DNA of 64,000 nucleotides. Origin: Marinoscillum pacificum. Lineage in GTDB: Bacteria > Bacteroidota > Bacteroidia > Cytophagales > Cyclobacteriaceae. Location of the stretch: positions 62,001-126,000 of the forward strand of contig NZ_JAMZMJ010000010.1 of the NCBI RefSeq assembly GCF_024714495.1. The letters are read 5' to 3'. Both the position numbers and the translations under genes were made by a program. Below the pieces are notes generated by a model. That model was not told the origin of the DNA and made no database searches. It was given only the letters and a program-made list of their open reading frames with translations. Positions 19,857 to 28,212 of the stretch are shown one piece after another (position 1 is the first letter of the stretch; every line of letters begins with the position of its first letter).

Positions 19857-20232
19857 AGCATGGATAAGCCAGAGATCTAAACTTGACTCTAAGGAATTAA
19901 AAGTTAAAAAGGATCTCGAAAGAGCGAGCAACGACTTTGAAAGTCAAGTCAAACGTGTTGCAATAATTTCACTGGTTTCGGGAGTTGCTGTACTTGGAGG
20001 CTATGCACTTTTCAAGACTATGAGCCGAAAGGAAGAAATCATCCCAGAGCCTAAGAAAACAATCATCGAAAAGGCACCAATTCCTACTCCTGCAAAATCT
20101 AAAGGATTTGGATTTACTATCCGCAACATGGTTATGGAGCGCGCAGCAATGATCGCTCTCAATTTCATTGGAGCTCAGCTTACTGTTTTATTAGCTAAAA
20201 AATTTGGAGAAAAAGAAGAAGACGAAGATTAA
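19840..20232 (+). CDS. small membrane protein, partner of YqjE-like gene
   Basis: Product of 130 residues: basic N-terminus (MKKRSKAWISQRSK), a charged helix, one membrane span (about 39-57, VAIISLVSGVAVLGGYALF), a Pro-rich linker and a second hydrophobic helix near the C-terminus (MERAAMIALNFIGAQLTVLL) ending in an acidic tail. No family recognised. It overlaps the preceding gene by 17 bases with the ATG at 19840 (19837 and 19813 are other in-frame ATGs). It is convergent with the AraC-type gene, overlapping by 4 bases. Confidence 0.6.
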   Translation: MKKRSKAWISQRSKLDSKELKVKKDLERASNDFESQVKRVAIISLVSGVAVLGGYALFKTMSRKEEIIPEPKKTIIEKAPIPTPAKSKGFGFTIRNMVMERAAMIALNFIGAQLTVLLAKKFGEKEEDED

Positions 20233-21146
20233 ACGTTAATTAACGACTCTCTTCTTCTCATTTTACCAGCAGGAATTCCAAACATCATCTTGAATCTTCT
20301 ACAGAAATAAGCAGTGTCTTTATACCCAACTTCTTTGCCTATTTCTCGAATACTTTTCTTAGATGTTCTAAGCAGATTCACTGCTTCTTCCATGCGCTGG
20401 TACTCAATATAATCCTGCGGATTAATTCCTGTAAGCATTTTAAAATACTGCCCTACATAGTCTTCAGACACATTGGCAACATTTGCCAAAATCTTATTCG
20501 ATAAGTCTTCTCCCAGATTCTCTTTGATAAAAGTGAAAATATCGATCAATCGAGGGTCTTTGAAGTACGTACTATTGGTAGCAAACTGCTCTACGAACAA
20601 ACCTTGCTTCAAAATGTATCGAATCAACTCAACAACGAGTTGCTCTGTCATCACTTTGATGATTCTACCTTTACCAGGAGCAGTATCATTCACCTCATGG
20701 TTGATTGACTGAATCAAAGAAGATATTTTACCATCATCTTCAATTTTGAATGGCGGTATATCCAGAGATGCAAAAAAGTTTACTGAGTCAAAAGCCTTAG
20801 CTTCAAAAGAAACATAGCTGTAGCTCTCGCCATTTGAGTCATTGTCATTAGCGTAGCTTTGAAAATAAGACTCTTTATTGTTTAGGAAATCGTCTTTAGA
20901 TAGGCTTACTGCGGCAGAAGAACCGTATGTAATGGAAACCTGTTTTCCTCCAGGCACAAAGAACACTTCTCCACCATGACACATGTCTTTATCCTTGCCA
21001 AATGCAAGTGATCCTTTGTTTACCAAAATCAAAGAATTCTCGATATCGTAGTTATTTTCTATGGTAACAGGCTTCAAAATATTAATATTCTTAGCCTTTA
21101 TGAACCTAACTCCAAGAGATTCAATGATCTTATTATAATCTTCCAC
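20229..21146 (-). CDS. AraC-family transcriptional regulator
   Basis: Product of 305 residues. The N-terminal part (about 1-150) is beta-rich and cupin-like (LVNKGSLAFGKDKDMCHGGEVFFVPGGKQVSI), typical of ligand-sensing AraC proteins. The C-terminal 100 residues carry the double helix-turn-helix: LSNKILANVANVSEDYVGQY and KSIREIGKEVGYKDTAYFCR, followed by RRFKMMFGIPAGKMRRR. No effector or target is evident. It lies downstream of the acyl-CoA dehydrogenase on the same strand, separated from it by a strong palindrome at 21236-21261. Confidence 0.9.
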   Translation of the reverse strand: MEDYNKIIESLGVRFIKAKNINILKPVTIENNYDIENSLILVNKGSLAFGKDKDMCHGGEVFFVPGGKQVSITYGSSAAVSLSKDDFLNNKESYFQSYANDNDSNGESYSYVSFEAKAFDSVNFFASLDIPPFKIEDDGKISSLIQSINHEVNDTAPGKGRIIKVMTEQLVVELIRYILKQGLFVEQFATNSTYFKDPRLIDIFTFIKENLGEDLSNKILANVANVSEDYVGQYFKMLTGINPQDYIEYQRMEEAVNLLRTSKKSIREIGKEVGYKDTAYFCRRFKMMFGIPAGKMRRRESLINV

Positions 21147-21235
21147 GCAGCTCTAATATGATTAAATACGGATAATCGAATGATTACCGAACAAATAATT
21201 GTATAAATCTAATATTAAAAAGTGGAATAATCCAA

Positions 21236-21261
21236 ATATTGGGGGGATTAACCCCCAATAT
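21236..21261 (-). terminator. G/C-rich inverted repeat after acyl-CoA dehydrogenase
   Basis: Perfect 10-base-pair arms ATATTGGGGG and CCCCCAATAT around a 6-base loop (GATTAA), 11 bases after the acyl-CoA dehydrogenase stop and about 90 bases before the AraC-type start. There is no clean T-run after it, so it could be a terminator, an mRNA-stabilising hairpin or an operator. Confidence 0.45.
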
Positions 21262-21272
21262 CCAAATTTATA

Positions 21273-22412
21273 CTATTTCAATAATCCTCTAGAGATGACG
21301 ATTTTTTGAATTTCTGACGTGCCTTCATAGATCTGTGTGATCTTAGCATCACGCATCAATCGCTCTACATGATATTCTTTCACATAACCGTATCCACCAT
21401 GGATTTGCACTGCTTCTATAGCATTTTGCATAGCTGCTTCGGATGCATATAATTTAGCCATAGCACTTGCCTGACCATAATCTTGCTTCGTATCTTTTAA
21501 GTATGCAGCCTTCAAACACAACAGTCTTGCAGCCTCTACTTTCAATCCCATATCAGCTATTTTGAACTGAATAGCCTGGTGGTTAGCGATTTCCTTTCCG
21601 AAAGCTTTACGCTCTTTAGCGTATGCAATAGATCTTTCTAGTGCTCCAGCTGCAATTCCCAATGCCTGAGAGCCAATACCAATACGGCCGCCACTCAAAA
21701 CCTTCATGGCAAACGTGAAACCAAATCCATCGTCGCCAATTCTATTTTCCTTAGGAACTTTTACATCCGTAAACATCAAAGAGTGTGTGTCAGACCCTCT
21801 AATTCCTAACTTATCTTCTTTCTTACCTACAACAAAGCCATCGAACTCACGCTCAACAATTAGACAGTTGATTCCCTTATGACCCTTCAACGGATCTGTT
21901 TGAGCCATTACTAAATAAATAGATGCTGAATTACCATTTGTTATCCAGTTCTTAGTTCCATTTAGTAGATAGTGATCTCCTTTATCTTCGGCAGTCGTTC
22001 TTTGTGAGGTGGCATCTGAACCCGCTTCTGGCTCAGACAAACAGAACGCACCGATTTTCTCACCAGTTGCTAAAGCAGGAAGGTATTTTTGTTTTTGCTC
22101 TTCTGTACCGAACGTCTCCAACCCCCAGCATACCAAACTATTGTTCACAGACATGCAAACAGAAGCAGAAGCATCGATCTTAGAAATTTCCTCCATCGCC
22201 AATACATAGGAAATGGTGTCCATTCCTCCTCCACCGTATTTTGGATCCACCATCATTCCCATAAAACCAAGCTGCCCCATTGCTCTGATTTGCTCCATCG
22301 GGAATTTTTGCTCGTTATCACGCTCAATTACTCCTGGTAACAATTCTTTTTCAGCAAACTCTCTTGCAGCGTCTCTTACAGCTAGATGCTCTTCTGATAA
22401 GTTAAAATCCAT
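21273..22412 (-). CDS. acyl-CoA dehydrogenase (short/medium or butyryl-CoA type)
   Basis: FAD enzyme that introduces the alpha-beta double bond in acyl-CoA. The 379 residues match the family length: MDFNLSEEHLAVRDAAREFA at the start, CLSEPEAGSDATSQRT and WITNG in the flavin-binding barrel, RIGIGSQALGIA, and the C-terminal signature QIHGGYGYVKEYHVERLMRD, then ITQIYEGTSEIQ, where the catalytic Glu is found in short-chain enzymes. It stands alone, with its own promoter element upstream and a hairpin downstream, pointing to a single-gene transcript in fatty acid or branched-chain amino acid breakdown. Confidence 0.93.
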   Translation of the reverse strand: MDFNLSEEHLAVRDAAREFAEKELLPGVIERDNEQKFPMEQIRAMGQLGFMGMMVDPKYGGGGMDTISYVLAMEEISKIDASASVCMSVNNSLVCWGLETFGTEEQKQKYLPALATGEKIGAFCLSEPEAGSDATSQRTTAEDKGDHYLLNGTKNWITNGNSASIYLVMAQTDPLKGHKGINCLIVEREFDGFVVGKKEDKLGIRGSDTHSLMFTDVKVPKENRIGDDGFGFTFAMKVLSGGRIGIGSQALGIAAGALERSIAYAKERKAFGKEIANHQAIQFKIADMGLKVEAARLLCLKAAYLKDTKQDYGQASAMAKLYASEAAMQNAIEAVQIHGGYGYVKEYHVERLMRDAKITQIYEGTSEIQKIVISRGLLK

Positions 22413-22458
22413 CTCTTTTACTTAAAGGTTATTGTTTGTTGTTTATTCCTAACTACTA

Positions 22459-22466
22459 CAAATTTA
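22459..22466 (-). promoter_or_regulatory. acyl-CoA dehydrogenase -7 element TAAATTTG
   Basis: TAAATTTG on the minus strand matches TAnnTTTG and lies 46 bases before the ATG of the acyl-CoA dehydrogenase. Confidence 0.45.
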
Positions 22467-22502
22467 CAAGAATTTTGTTATGCATGCATACCATTTAAAA
22501 AC

Positions 22503-22532
22503 AAAAAAACCTCTCGACTGAGAGGCTTTTTT
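22503..22532 (-). terminator. bidirectional intrinsic terminator after the panC operon
   Basis: Stem CCTCTC/GAGAGG (22510-22515 with 22520-22525), tetraloop, with an A-run on the left and a T-run on the right, so it can act in both directions. It lies about 25 bases past the stop of the zinc metallopeptidase gene, the last gene of the minus-strand pan operon. Confidence 0.75.
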
Positions 22533-22554
22533 CAAAATATTCTTCCGATTTTAA

Positions 22555-23250
22555 TTAATCACGACTACCACCTAGATAGATCATCACCCAATACAATAAA
22601 GTAACTAAAGCTGACAATGCGGCAATCACATATGTCTGAGCAGCAGTATTCAAGGCGTCTTTTGCCATTCGGTGCTCTTCCGGGTTTACGATATTACGAT
22701 CCTGTATCCATGCCAGAGCTCGTTTACTAGCATCAAATTCCACCGGTAAAGTAATGAATGCGAATAGCGTGAAAACACCGTAACAACCGATGATTACCAA
22801 TATTGCCAGGTTAAAAGGAATAATACTAGGCAATAAAAATGCTCCAAAGAACATCATCATAAATACGATGTTGATTATTCTCGCACTTACGTTTTGGATC
22901 GGCACCATTGCTGATCTGAATTCCAAGAAGCTATACGCAGTAGCGTGCTGAACAGCATGACCACACTCGTGAGCTGCAACAGCTGCAGCAGCTGCAGATC
23001 TACCATTGTAAACTTCTGGACTCAAATTAACCGTTTTATCTGCTGGGTTATAATGGTCCGTTAACTGCCCAGGAACACACGTCACAGACACATCATGAAT
23101 GCCATGATCTGCTAGCATCAATTGTGCAATTTCTTTACCTGAAAGATTGGATGACAATGCAATCTTCGAGTACTTCTTAAATTTATTTTTCAAACGTGTA
23201 CTGACCACCAAACTGGCAACCATGAACACTATAATGATTAGAAATAACAT
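22555..23250 (-). CDS. membrane zinc metallopeptidase (YugP / PF04298 family)
   Basis: Product of 231 residues with a hydrophobic N-terminus, the gluzincin-type motif AAHECGHAVQH (HExxH) at about residues 92-102, and three or four membrane spans in the second half. Family members are integral membrane proteases of unknown substrate. It is the last gene of a five-gene minus-strand operon starting with panC, 13 bases after rfaE2. Confidence 0.88.
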   Translation of the reverse strand: MLFLIIIVFMVASLVVSTRLKNKFKKYSKIALSSNLSGKEIAQLMLADHGIHDVSVTCVPGQLTDHYNPADKTVNLSPEVYNGRSAAAAAVAAHECGHAVQHATAYSFLEFRSAMVPIQNVSARIINIVFMMMFFGAFLLPSIIPFNLAILVIIGCYGVFTLFAFITLPVEFDASKRALAWIQDRNIVNPEEHRMAKDALNTAAQTYVIAALSALVTLLYWVMIYLGGSRD

Positions 23251-23263
23251 ATTCTCTTAATCT

Positions 23264-23737
23264 CTATTTAGTCTTTATCTTCTTAATAATCTCTGTGGTA
23301 GAATAGCCTGGTACTAAGTTAATCAGTTCCACTTTTCCACCATGGCTTTCTACGATATCTGCTCCTACGATGTTGCTTTTTTCATAGTCACTGCCTTTAA
23401 CTAAAACATCTGGCAAAAATGATGCTATCAATTTTTCAGGCGTGTCTTCATCAAAAAGCACTACCGCATCTACAGTTTCTAATGCCGCCAAGGCTAACAA
23501 TCGACCTTGTTCATTAATAATAGGACGATTATCCCCCTTTAATCTTTTAACTGAAGAATCAGAATTCATGCCAACCACCAAACGACTGCCTAATTGTCTT
23601 GCTTTTATGAGGTACTGGATATGCCCCGGATGTAACAAGTCAAAACATCCGTTGGTAAACACCACTTCTAATCCCTGGTCTTTCCATTTAGTGACCAATG
23701 AAACCAACTCACCTTGATCAAATATCTTTCTGGACAT
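23264..23737 (-). CDS. rfaE2: D-glycero-beta-D-manno-heptose 1-phosphate adenylyltransferase
   Basis: Nucleotidyltransferase of 157 residues that makes ADP-heptose for the lipopolysaccharide core. It has the cytidylyltransferase-fold signature TNGCFDLLHPGHIQYL (HxGH) and GADIVESHGGKVELINLVPGYSTTEII. This is the stand-alone second domain of HldE (RfaE2); the kinase domain is not in the window. The start overlaps the preceding membrane gene by 20 bases. Confidence 0.88.
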   Translation of the reverse strand: MSRKIFDQGELVSLVTKWKDQGLEVVFTNGCFDLLHPGHIQYLIKARQLGSRLVVGMNSDSSVKRLKGDNRPIINEQGRLLALAALETVDAVVLFDEDTPEKLIASFLPDVLVKGSDYEKSNIVGADIVESHGGKVELINLVPGYSTTEIIKKIKTK

Positions 23738-24719
23738 CTGGGCTAGAAGCTTTGTGTTTATTAATAAATACCGAAATCAATAAGGCGGCTCCTCCGAATA
23801 CAGCGGTTGCAACTAATTGAGAGGTATGTAAGAGTGTGGCAAGAAAAACACCGGTTGTTTCCTCCACAGCATATAATACTAAAGCACTACTAATAAATGC
23901 ATGATAGGTTCCTATTCCTCCTTGCACGGGTATAACTAATGCTATTCCGCCAGCCACCAATAGCATAATTCCCGTACTCCAAGGCAAATCAGCTGTTTCT
24001 GGCACAGAAAACACGATGAGATAACTCATAAAGTAATAAGTTACCCAAAGTAGCAGTGTGGATAAAATAAACTGCACTGGGCTATTTAATTCTCTCAATG
24101 AAAGCAAAGCCCTGAACAGATCGTCTAGAAATGCTTTTACTTTTGGAACCTTTTGATAGAGGAGATAAATAGCAATTAGACCTAAAATTCCTCCAACCAC
24201 TAAGAATATACCCAACTTCCAGGCTAAGCCTGTCACATCTCCGAGCCCCGAAAACACATCTGTAATTAGCGCCATGAAATTGTCATACTCCAGAATGAGT
24301 GTGGCAAGAATCATCAAAACAAGGGTGATCATATCCACGATACGCTCCGAGATAACCGTACCTAAAGAAGTAGCAACAGGCACATCATCACTTCGCTTCA
24401 TCATTCCACATCGTGTGATTTCTCCCAACCGGGGAAATGCCAAATTGGCAAGGTATCCTACCAACACTGCCAAATTGGTTCGATGTACATTCAGATTGGG
24501 ATAGCCTAATGGCTTCATCAACAGATTCCATCGATAGGATCTGGAATAATATGCCAACAAAGACAGCACAATGGATAAGATTACCCATGTGTAGTCTACT
24601 TCTGCGGTCTTCGCCCAAAACTCTTCGAAATCAACATTGCGAAAAGCGAAATAGAGTAACACCCCCGCCAAACCTAATGTCAATACATATTTGATGACGG
24701 AGATTATCTTTTTTACCAT
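23718..24719 (-). CDS. flippase-like membrane protein (lysylphosphatidylglycerol synthase TM family)
   Basis: Product of 333 residues with about eight membrane spans. It fits the YbhN/AglD-type LPG_synthase_TM family (PF03706): SRSYRWNLLMKPLGYP, AFPRLGEITRCGMMKR, GTVISERIVDMITLVLM, and later PVQGGIGTYHAFISSAL. Members have been proposed to move lipid-linked substrates, or form the membrane part of MprF. No synthase domain is attached here. It sits in the panC-panD-rfaE2 operon, 6 bases after panD. Confidence 0.85.
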   Translation of the reverse strand: MVKKIISVIKYVLTLGLAGVLLYFAFRNVDFEEFWAKTAEVDYTWVILSIVLSLLAYYSRSYRWNLLMKPLGYPNLNVHRTNLAVLVGYLANLAFPRLGEITRCGMMKRSDDVPVATSLGTVISERIVDMITLVLMILATLILEYDNFMALITDVFSGLGDVTGLAWKLGIFLVVGGILGLIAIYLLYQKVPKVKAFLDDLFRALLSLRELNSPVQFILSTLLLWVTYYFMSYLIVFSVPETADLPWSTGIMLLVAGGIALVIPVQGGIGTYHAFISSALVLYAVEETTGVFLATLLHTSQLVATAVFGGAALLISVFINKHKASSPDVQKDI

Positions 24720-24725
24720 AAAATA

Positions 24726-25076
24726 TTAGTTGCTCAGACGATTCTTCTCGTCCGGGAAAATCACTACTGGCTTGTGGGTTTTAGCTTCTTCTTTATCGAT
24801 AGAGCAATAAGAGATAATGATAACGATATCTCCTACCTGTGCTTTTCGTGCAGCCGGGCCATTCAGACAAATTTGTCCTGTGCCTCGCTCACCTGTAATC
24901 ACATAGGTTTCTAATCGTTCACCATTATTGATGTTAACAATCTGTACTTTTTCATTCTCTATCAAATCAGCAGCATCCATTAGATCTTCATCTATCGTGA
25001 TAGAACCCACGTAGTGAAGCTCTGCTTCTGTGATTTTTACCCTATGAATCTTCGATTTTAGTACTTGTATATGCAT
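24726..25076 (-). CDS. panD: aspartate 1-decarboxylase proenzyme
   Basis: Makes beta-alanine for pantothenate. The 116-residue proenzyme self-cleaves between Gly and Ser in HYVGSITID, leaving a pyruvoyl cofactor on Ser; [12 protein letters not shown] and [17 protein letters not shown] match the family. The frame continues upstream to 25112, but ATG 25076 gives the canonical [13 protein letters not shown] and avoids overlap with panC. It lies 7 bases downstream of panC. Confidence 0.95.
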   Translation of the reverse strand: MHIQVLKSKIHRVKITEAELHYVGSITIDEDLMDAADLIENEKVQIVNINNGERLETYVITGERGTGQICLNGPAARKAQVGDIVIIISYCSIDKEEAKTHKPVVIFPDEKNRLSN

Positions 25077-25083
25077 TTCTGGA

Positions 25084-25935
25084 TCAATCTTGCCGCAAAT
25101 ATAGGTTATCAATTAGTCTTACACCCTCTACAAACCCTGCAACGCAAATTACAGCAGGTTGATTCACATTCTCATCAAGATCTTCTAAATCATGTGGGGA
25201 GACAATGTTGATGTATTCAATTGACAATCCTTCCTGTTTATTATAAAAAGCAATAGCAGCGTTTTTAGTTTCATCTGGACTTTTAGCCTGATCCCATTCT
25301 TGCTTAGCAATGGTCAACCCTTTGTATATAGAGCTTGCTATTTCAAGTCCATCATTAGAAAGTCTTTGATTGCGTGAAGACATAGCCAATCCAGAAGGTT
25401 CTCGAACTATTGGCACACCAATAATCTCGACCGGCTGGGACAAATCCTCAACCATACGCTTTACTAGCAAATATTGTTGCATGTCTTTTTTACCAAAATA
25501 GGCTCTGGTAGGATTACAAATATTAAAGAGCTTCGTTACTACCACGCCTACTCCAGAAAAGTGTCCTGGACGGAACGCTCCTTCCATCACTCGCTCCATT
25601 TGACCAAAGACTATAGAAACTTGTGGCTTTTCTGGATACATGTTTTCTTCAGCTGGTGCAAACACCAAATCAACTCCTAATTTCTCTAAATGAGAAAGGT
25701 CTTTTTCAAGTGTCCTCGGATAGTTATCCAGGTCCTCCTGATTGTTGAATTGTAGTGGGTTCACAAAGATGCTAACTATCAGAATATCATTCTCTTTACG
25801 GGCCTGTTTGACCAGGTGAAAATGTCCTTCATGTAGCGCACCCATTGTAGGTACCATTCCAATGGATTTCTCCTGGAATCTAAGGCGTTGGGTTTCATTA
25901 AATATCTCAGCTGGGAGACTGTAGACTTGCATCAA
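25084..25935 (-). CDS. panC: pantothenate synthetase
   Basis: Condenses pantoate and beta-alanine with ATP. The 283 residues show [19 protein letters not shown] with the HxGH-type site, [35 protein letters not shown], and [19 protein letters not shown]. Two adjacent ATGs (25935 and 25932) are possible starts. It heads the operon panC-panD-flippase-like-rfaE2-yugP-like. Confidence 0.96.
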   Translation of the reverse strand: MMQVYSLPAEIFNETQRLRFQEKSIGMVPTMGALHEGHFHLVKQARKENDILIVSIFVNPLQFNNQEDLDNYPRTLEKDLSHLEKLGVDLVFAPAEENMYPEKPQVSIVFGQMERVMEGAFRPGHFSGVGVVVTKLFNICNPTRAYFGKKDMQQYLLVKRMVEDLSQPVEIIGVPIVREPSGLAMSSRNQRLSNDGLEIASSIYKGLTIAKQEWDQAKSPDETKNAAIAFYNKQEGLSIEYINIVSPHDLEDLDENVNQPAVICVAGFVEGVRLIDNLYLRQD

Positions 25936-25982
25936 GTATAGAATTAATGTTGCGTAACTTACTGAAAACGTTGATTATATGG

Positions 25983-25990
25983 CAAAAATA
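25983..25990 (-). promoter_or_regulatory. panC -7 element TATTTTTG
   Basis: TATTTTTG on the minus strand fits TAnnTTTG, 47 bases before panC. Only three bases separate it from the oppositely directed -7 element of the glgA-like gene, so the two promoters overlap. Confidence 0.45.
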
Positions 25991-25993
25991 TCG

Positions 25994-26001
25994 TAATTTT
26001 G
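25994..26001 (+). promoter_or_regulatory. -7 element TAATTTTG before the glgA-like gene
   Basis: TAATTTTG fits TAnnTTTG, 38 bases before the ATG at 26040. It forms a back-to-back pair with the panC element. Confidence 0.45.
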
Positions 26002-26039
26002 GGGTCATTTTAGTCAATCCTCAATAAAATAGCATATCT

Positions 26040-26849
26040 ATGTCGAATTTAAGAATCCTTTATGTTGCAAGTGAGATTAACCCTTTCTTGAAAACTTCTG
26101 AGGTCGCTGATTTTGTCAGAAGACTTCCACAAGCAATGCAAGAGAGGGGGATGGAAATCAGGATTTTAGTACCCAGATTTGGGTTGATTAACGAGCGAAA
26201 AAATAGACTACACGAAGTTGTAAGATTATCTGGTATCAACATCTCTGTTGGTGATGAGGAGAAGCCTTTAATTATCAAAGTAGCATCTATTCCAAATGCT
26301 AAGCTTCAGGTATACTTCATTGACAATGAAGATTACTTCCATAGAAAGTCAGTATTCTTTGATAAAGAAGACAACTTCTATGAAGATAACGATGAGCGTG
26401 CAATATTTTTCTGTAAAGGCGTTTTAGAAACTGTAAAGAAACTTGGATGGTCTCCGGACATTATTCACTGTAATGATTGGATGACAAGCTTGATTCCACT
26501 TTATGTGAAATCAACATACAAGAACGATCCAATTTTTAAGGATTCTAAGACTGTATTCACAATTTATAATAATAAGTTTACGCACAAATTCGGCGAAGAC
26601 TTACTTGAAAAAGTGAAAATGATTGACATTGACGACAGTATGCTAGGACCATTGAAAACCGGAGATTACGAAGGTTTTGTGAAAATGGGATTAGAATATG
26701 CTGACGCAGTGATTAATGCAAATGAAGAGTCATCCGAAAGTTTCGATAAGTTGATGGACGACATGAATGATAAGCGTGTCGATATTTCTGAAAAAGATGA
26801 GAATTTCGAAGAATCTTACTTTAACCTTTACAATGACCTTGTTGGATAA
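26040..26849 (+). CDS. short glycogen/starch-synthase-like protein (GT5 N-terminal domain only)
   Basis: Product of 269 residues resembling only the N-terminal Rossmann half of glycogen synthase: RILYVASEINPFLKTSEVAD, RGMEIRILVPRFG, then DIIHCNDWMTSLIPLYVK. In true GlgA the N-terminus carries K-x-G-G for ADP-glucose binding; here the matching segment is KTSEVADF, and the whole C-terminal catalytic domain is absent. The last 35 residues are acidic. Such short proteins are conserved beside panC/DUF4270/glmS in Bacteroidota, so this is a stable gene and not a fresh truncation. A regulatory or envelope role is possible, but the activity is unknown. Confidence 0.8.
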   Translation: MSNLRILYVASEINPFLKTSEVADFVRRLPQAMQERGMEIRILVPRFGLINERKNRLHEVVRLSGINISVGDEEKPLIIKVASIPNAKLQVYFIDNEDYFHRKSVFFDKEDNFYEDNDERAIFFCKGVLETVKKLGWSPDIIHCNDWMTSLIPLYVKSTYKNDPIFKDSKTVFTIYNNKFTHKFGEDLLEKVKMIDIDDSMLGPLKTGDYEGFVKMGLEYADAVINANEESSESFDKLMDDMNDKRVDISEKDENFEESYFNLYNDLVG

Positions 26850-28206
26850 ACTAACTTGCTTATACAAGTCGGGATTAGCTTTGTTGCTAATCCCGTTTTT
26901 TTTTGCCTGTGATGACCCCTCACAGCTCGGTCTGGAAGTTCCAGACACAGATGATCGATTTAATGTTCAAAAAGCCGAATTCTCCTTACCTGTAAGCACG
27001 ATTTACATAGACAGTCTTATTTCAGGGTATTCAAATTTCTCTACTTTCGGCCAATACACAGACCCTGTTACCGGTAAGGTAAGAGCAACTGCTTATAATC
27101 TGATCGGTATTGACGGTGGCCACCTACCGGACACAACAGACACGTTTTTGAGAGCTTATATGAAACTTGCTGTAAGTGAAAACAGGATGAATTCCGAACT
27201 GGTTGGCGAAGAACTTCACATTCATGAAGCCGAGGATTCTCTTTTCACATCAGCTGTCTATTTATCCAGAAATTCCATTCCATATAATTCGGAGCCAATT
27301 CTTTCGCACACATTTGATTTTGACCCAACGGGTACCAGACCTGATAGTATCATCACTGTGGATCTGTCTGATGAACTGGCTCTAAAATATTACAATCAAC
27401 TTTACAGAGCTGCAATTGATGGATCCGGAGAAACATTAGATTCTTTAAGAAGAAACTATTTCTTTAGAAAACCACTAGTATTTGTACCAGGAGAAAACAA
27501 TCAGGGTCTTTACAATTTTGATGTAACCAGTGAGTATACAGGTATTTATTTTGAAATGGAAAATGATGCCAAGGACACTGTTTACACCTACAAGTATAAA
27601 TTTAGAAGACATTTCAGCAATCTTGAGCGAGATAAGACAGGAAGTGAGTTGCAAAACTTAACAGAAGATTACCAGGAAAACGCAAGTACCGATACCTACT
27701 CCTACAGTGACGTAATGGCTGGAGTTTATACGAAAGTGAGTTTACAACCTTTACTTGATTTTATCGAAGATCAAAAATTAGTTACGGTCAATAGTTCAAG
27801 AATACAATTGCAGGCAACCGACCCTAACCAAAACTTCACATCAAATATCCAGGCATTTAACGGATTCTTTGTGTTAGGTGATGGAAGAATTAATGGCCCT
27901 GGAGGACAAGCCCAAGATCAAAACGGGAGTCCTAATCCAGCAGCTTCAAGAAATGCCATATTGCGAGATGAGTCTTACTTCTCTGCTCAACCTGCATTGC
28001 TCAATATTACATTGGATTCAACTAATTTATACCGAGCAAACATGGCGTTGTTCACCCAATTACTATTCGATAATCATGAAAATGATAAGGAATTTATAAC
28101 GAAAGAATTTGTCTTGGTGAGCCCTCGCTCCTCAACATTAAATCAAACGGCATTGATTAATTCAGAGGTTAAACTTACCTTGTACTATACATCCTTAACA
28201 GAATAA
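26833..28206 (+). CDS. DUF4270 lipoprotein
   Basis: Product of 457 residues with a signal peptide and lipobox FFFAC, followed by DDPSQLGLEVPDTDD, the typical opening of DUF4270 proteins. The rest is beta-rich with paired strands and no catalytic motif that I recognise. Start chosen at ATG 26833 (overlap of 17 bases with the preceding gene), because it places the hydrophobic signal near the N-terminus; the frame is open back to 26767. It is 6 bases upstream of glmS. Function unknown; the conserved neighbourhood suggests a role in envelope synthesis. Confidence 0.85.
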   Translation: MTLLDKLTCLYKSGLALLLIPFFFACDDPSQLGLEVPDTDDRFNVQKAEFSLPVSTIYIDSLISGYSNFSTFGQYTDPVTGKVRATAYNLIGIDGGHLPDTTDTFLRAYMKLAVSENRMNSELVGEELHIHEAEDSLFTSAVYLSRNSIPYNSEPILSHTFDFDPTGTRPDSIITVDLSDELALKYYNQLYRAAIDGSGETLDSLRRNYFFRKPLVFVPGENNQGLYNFDVTSEYTGIYFEMENDAKDTVYTYKYKFRRHFSNLERDKTGSELQNLTEDYQENASTDTYSYSDVMAGVYTKVSLQPLLDFIEDQKLVTVNSSRIQLQATDPNQNFTSNIQAFNGFFVLGDGRINGPGGQAQDQNGSPNPAASRNAILRDESYFSAQPALLNITLDSTNLYRANMALFTQLLFDNHENDKEFITKEFVLVSPRSSTLNQTALINSEVKLTLYYTSLTE

Positions 28207-28212
28207 AAATCT

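Noticed and set aside
28207-28212. Possibility of a glmS ribozyme upstream of glmS
   Set aside because: Only six bases separate glmS from the previous gene, leaving no room for a ribozyme, and glmS appears cotranscribed.
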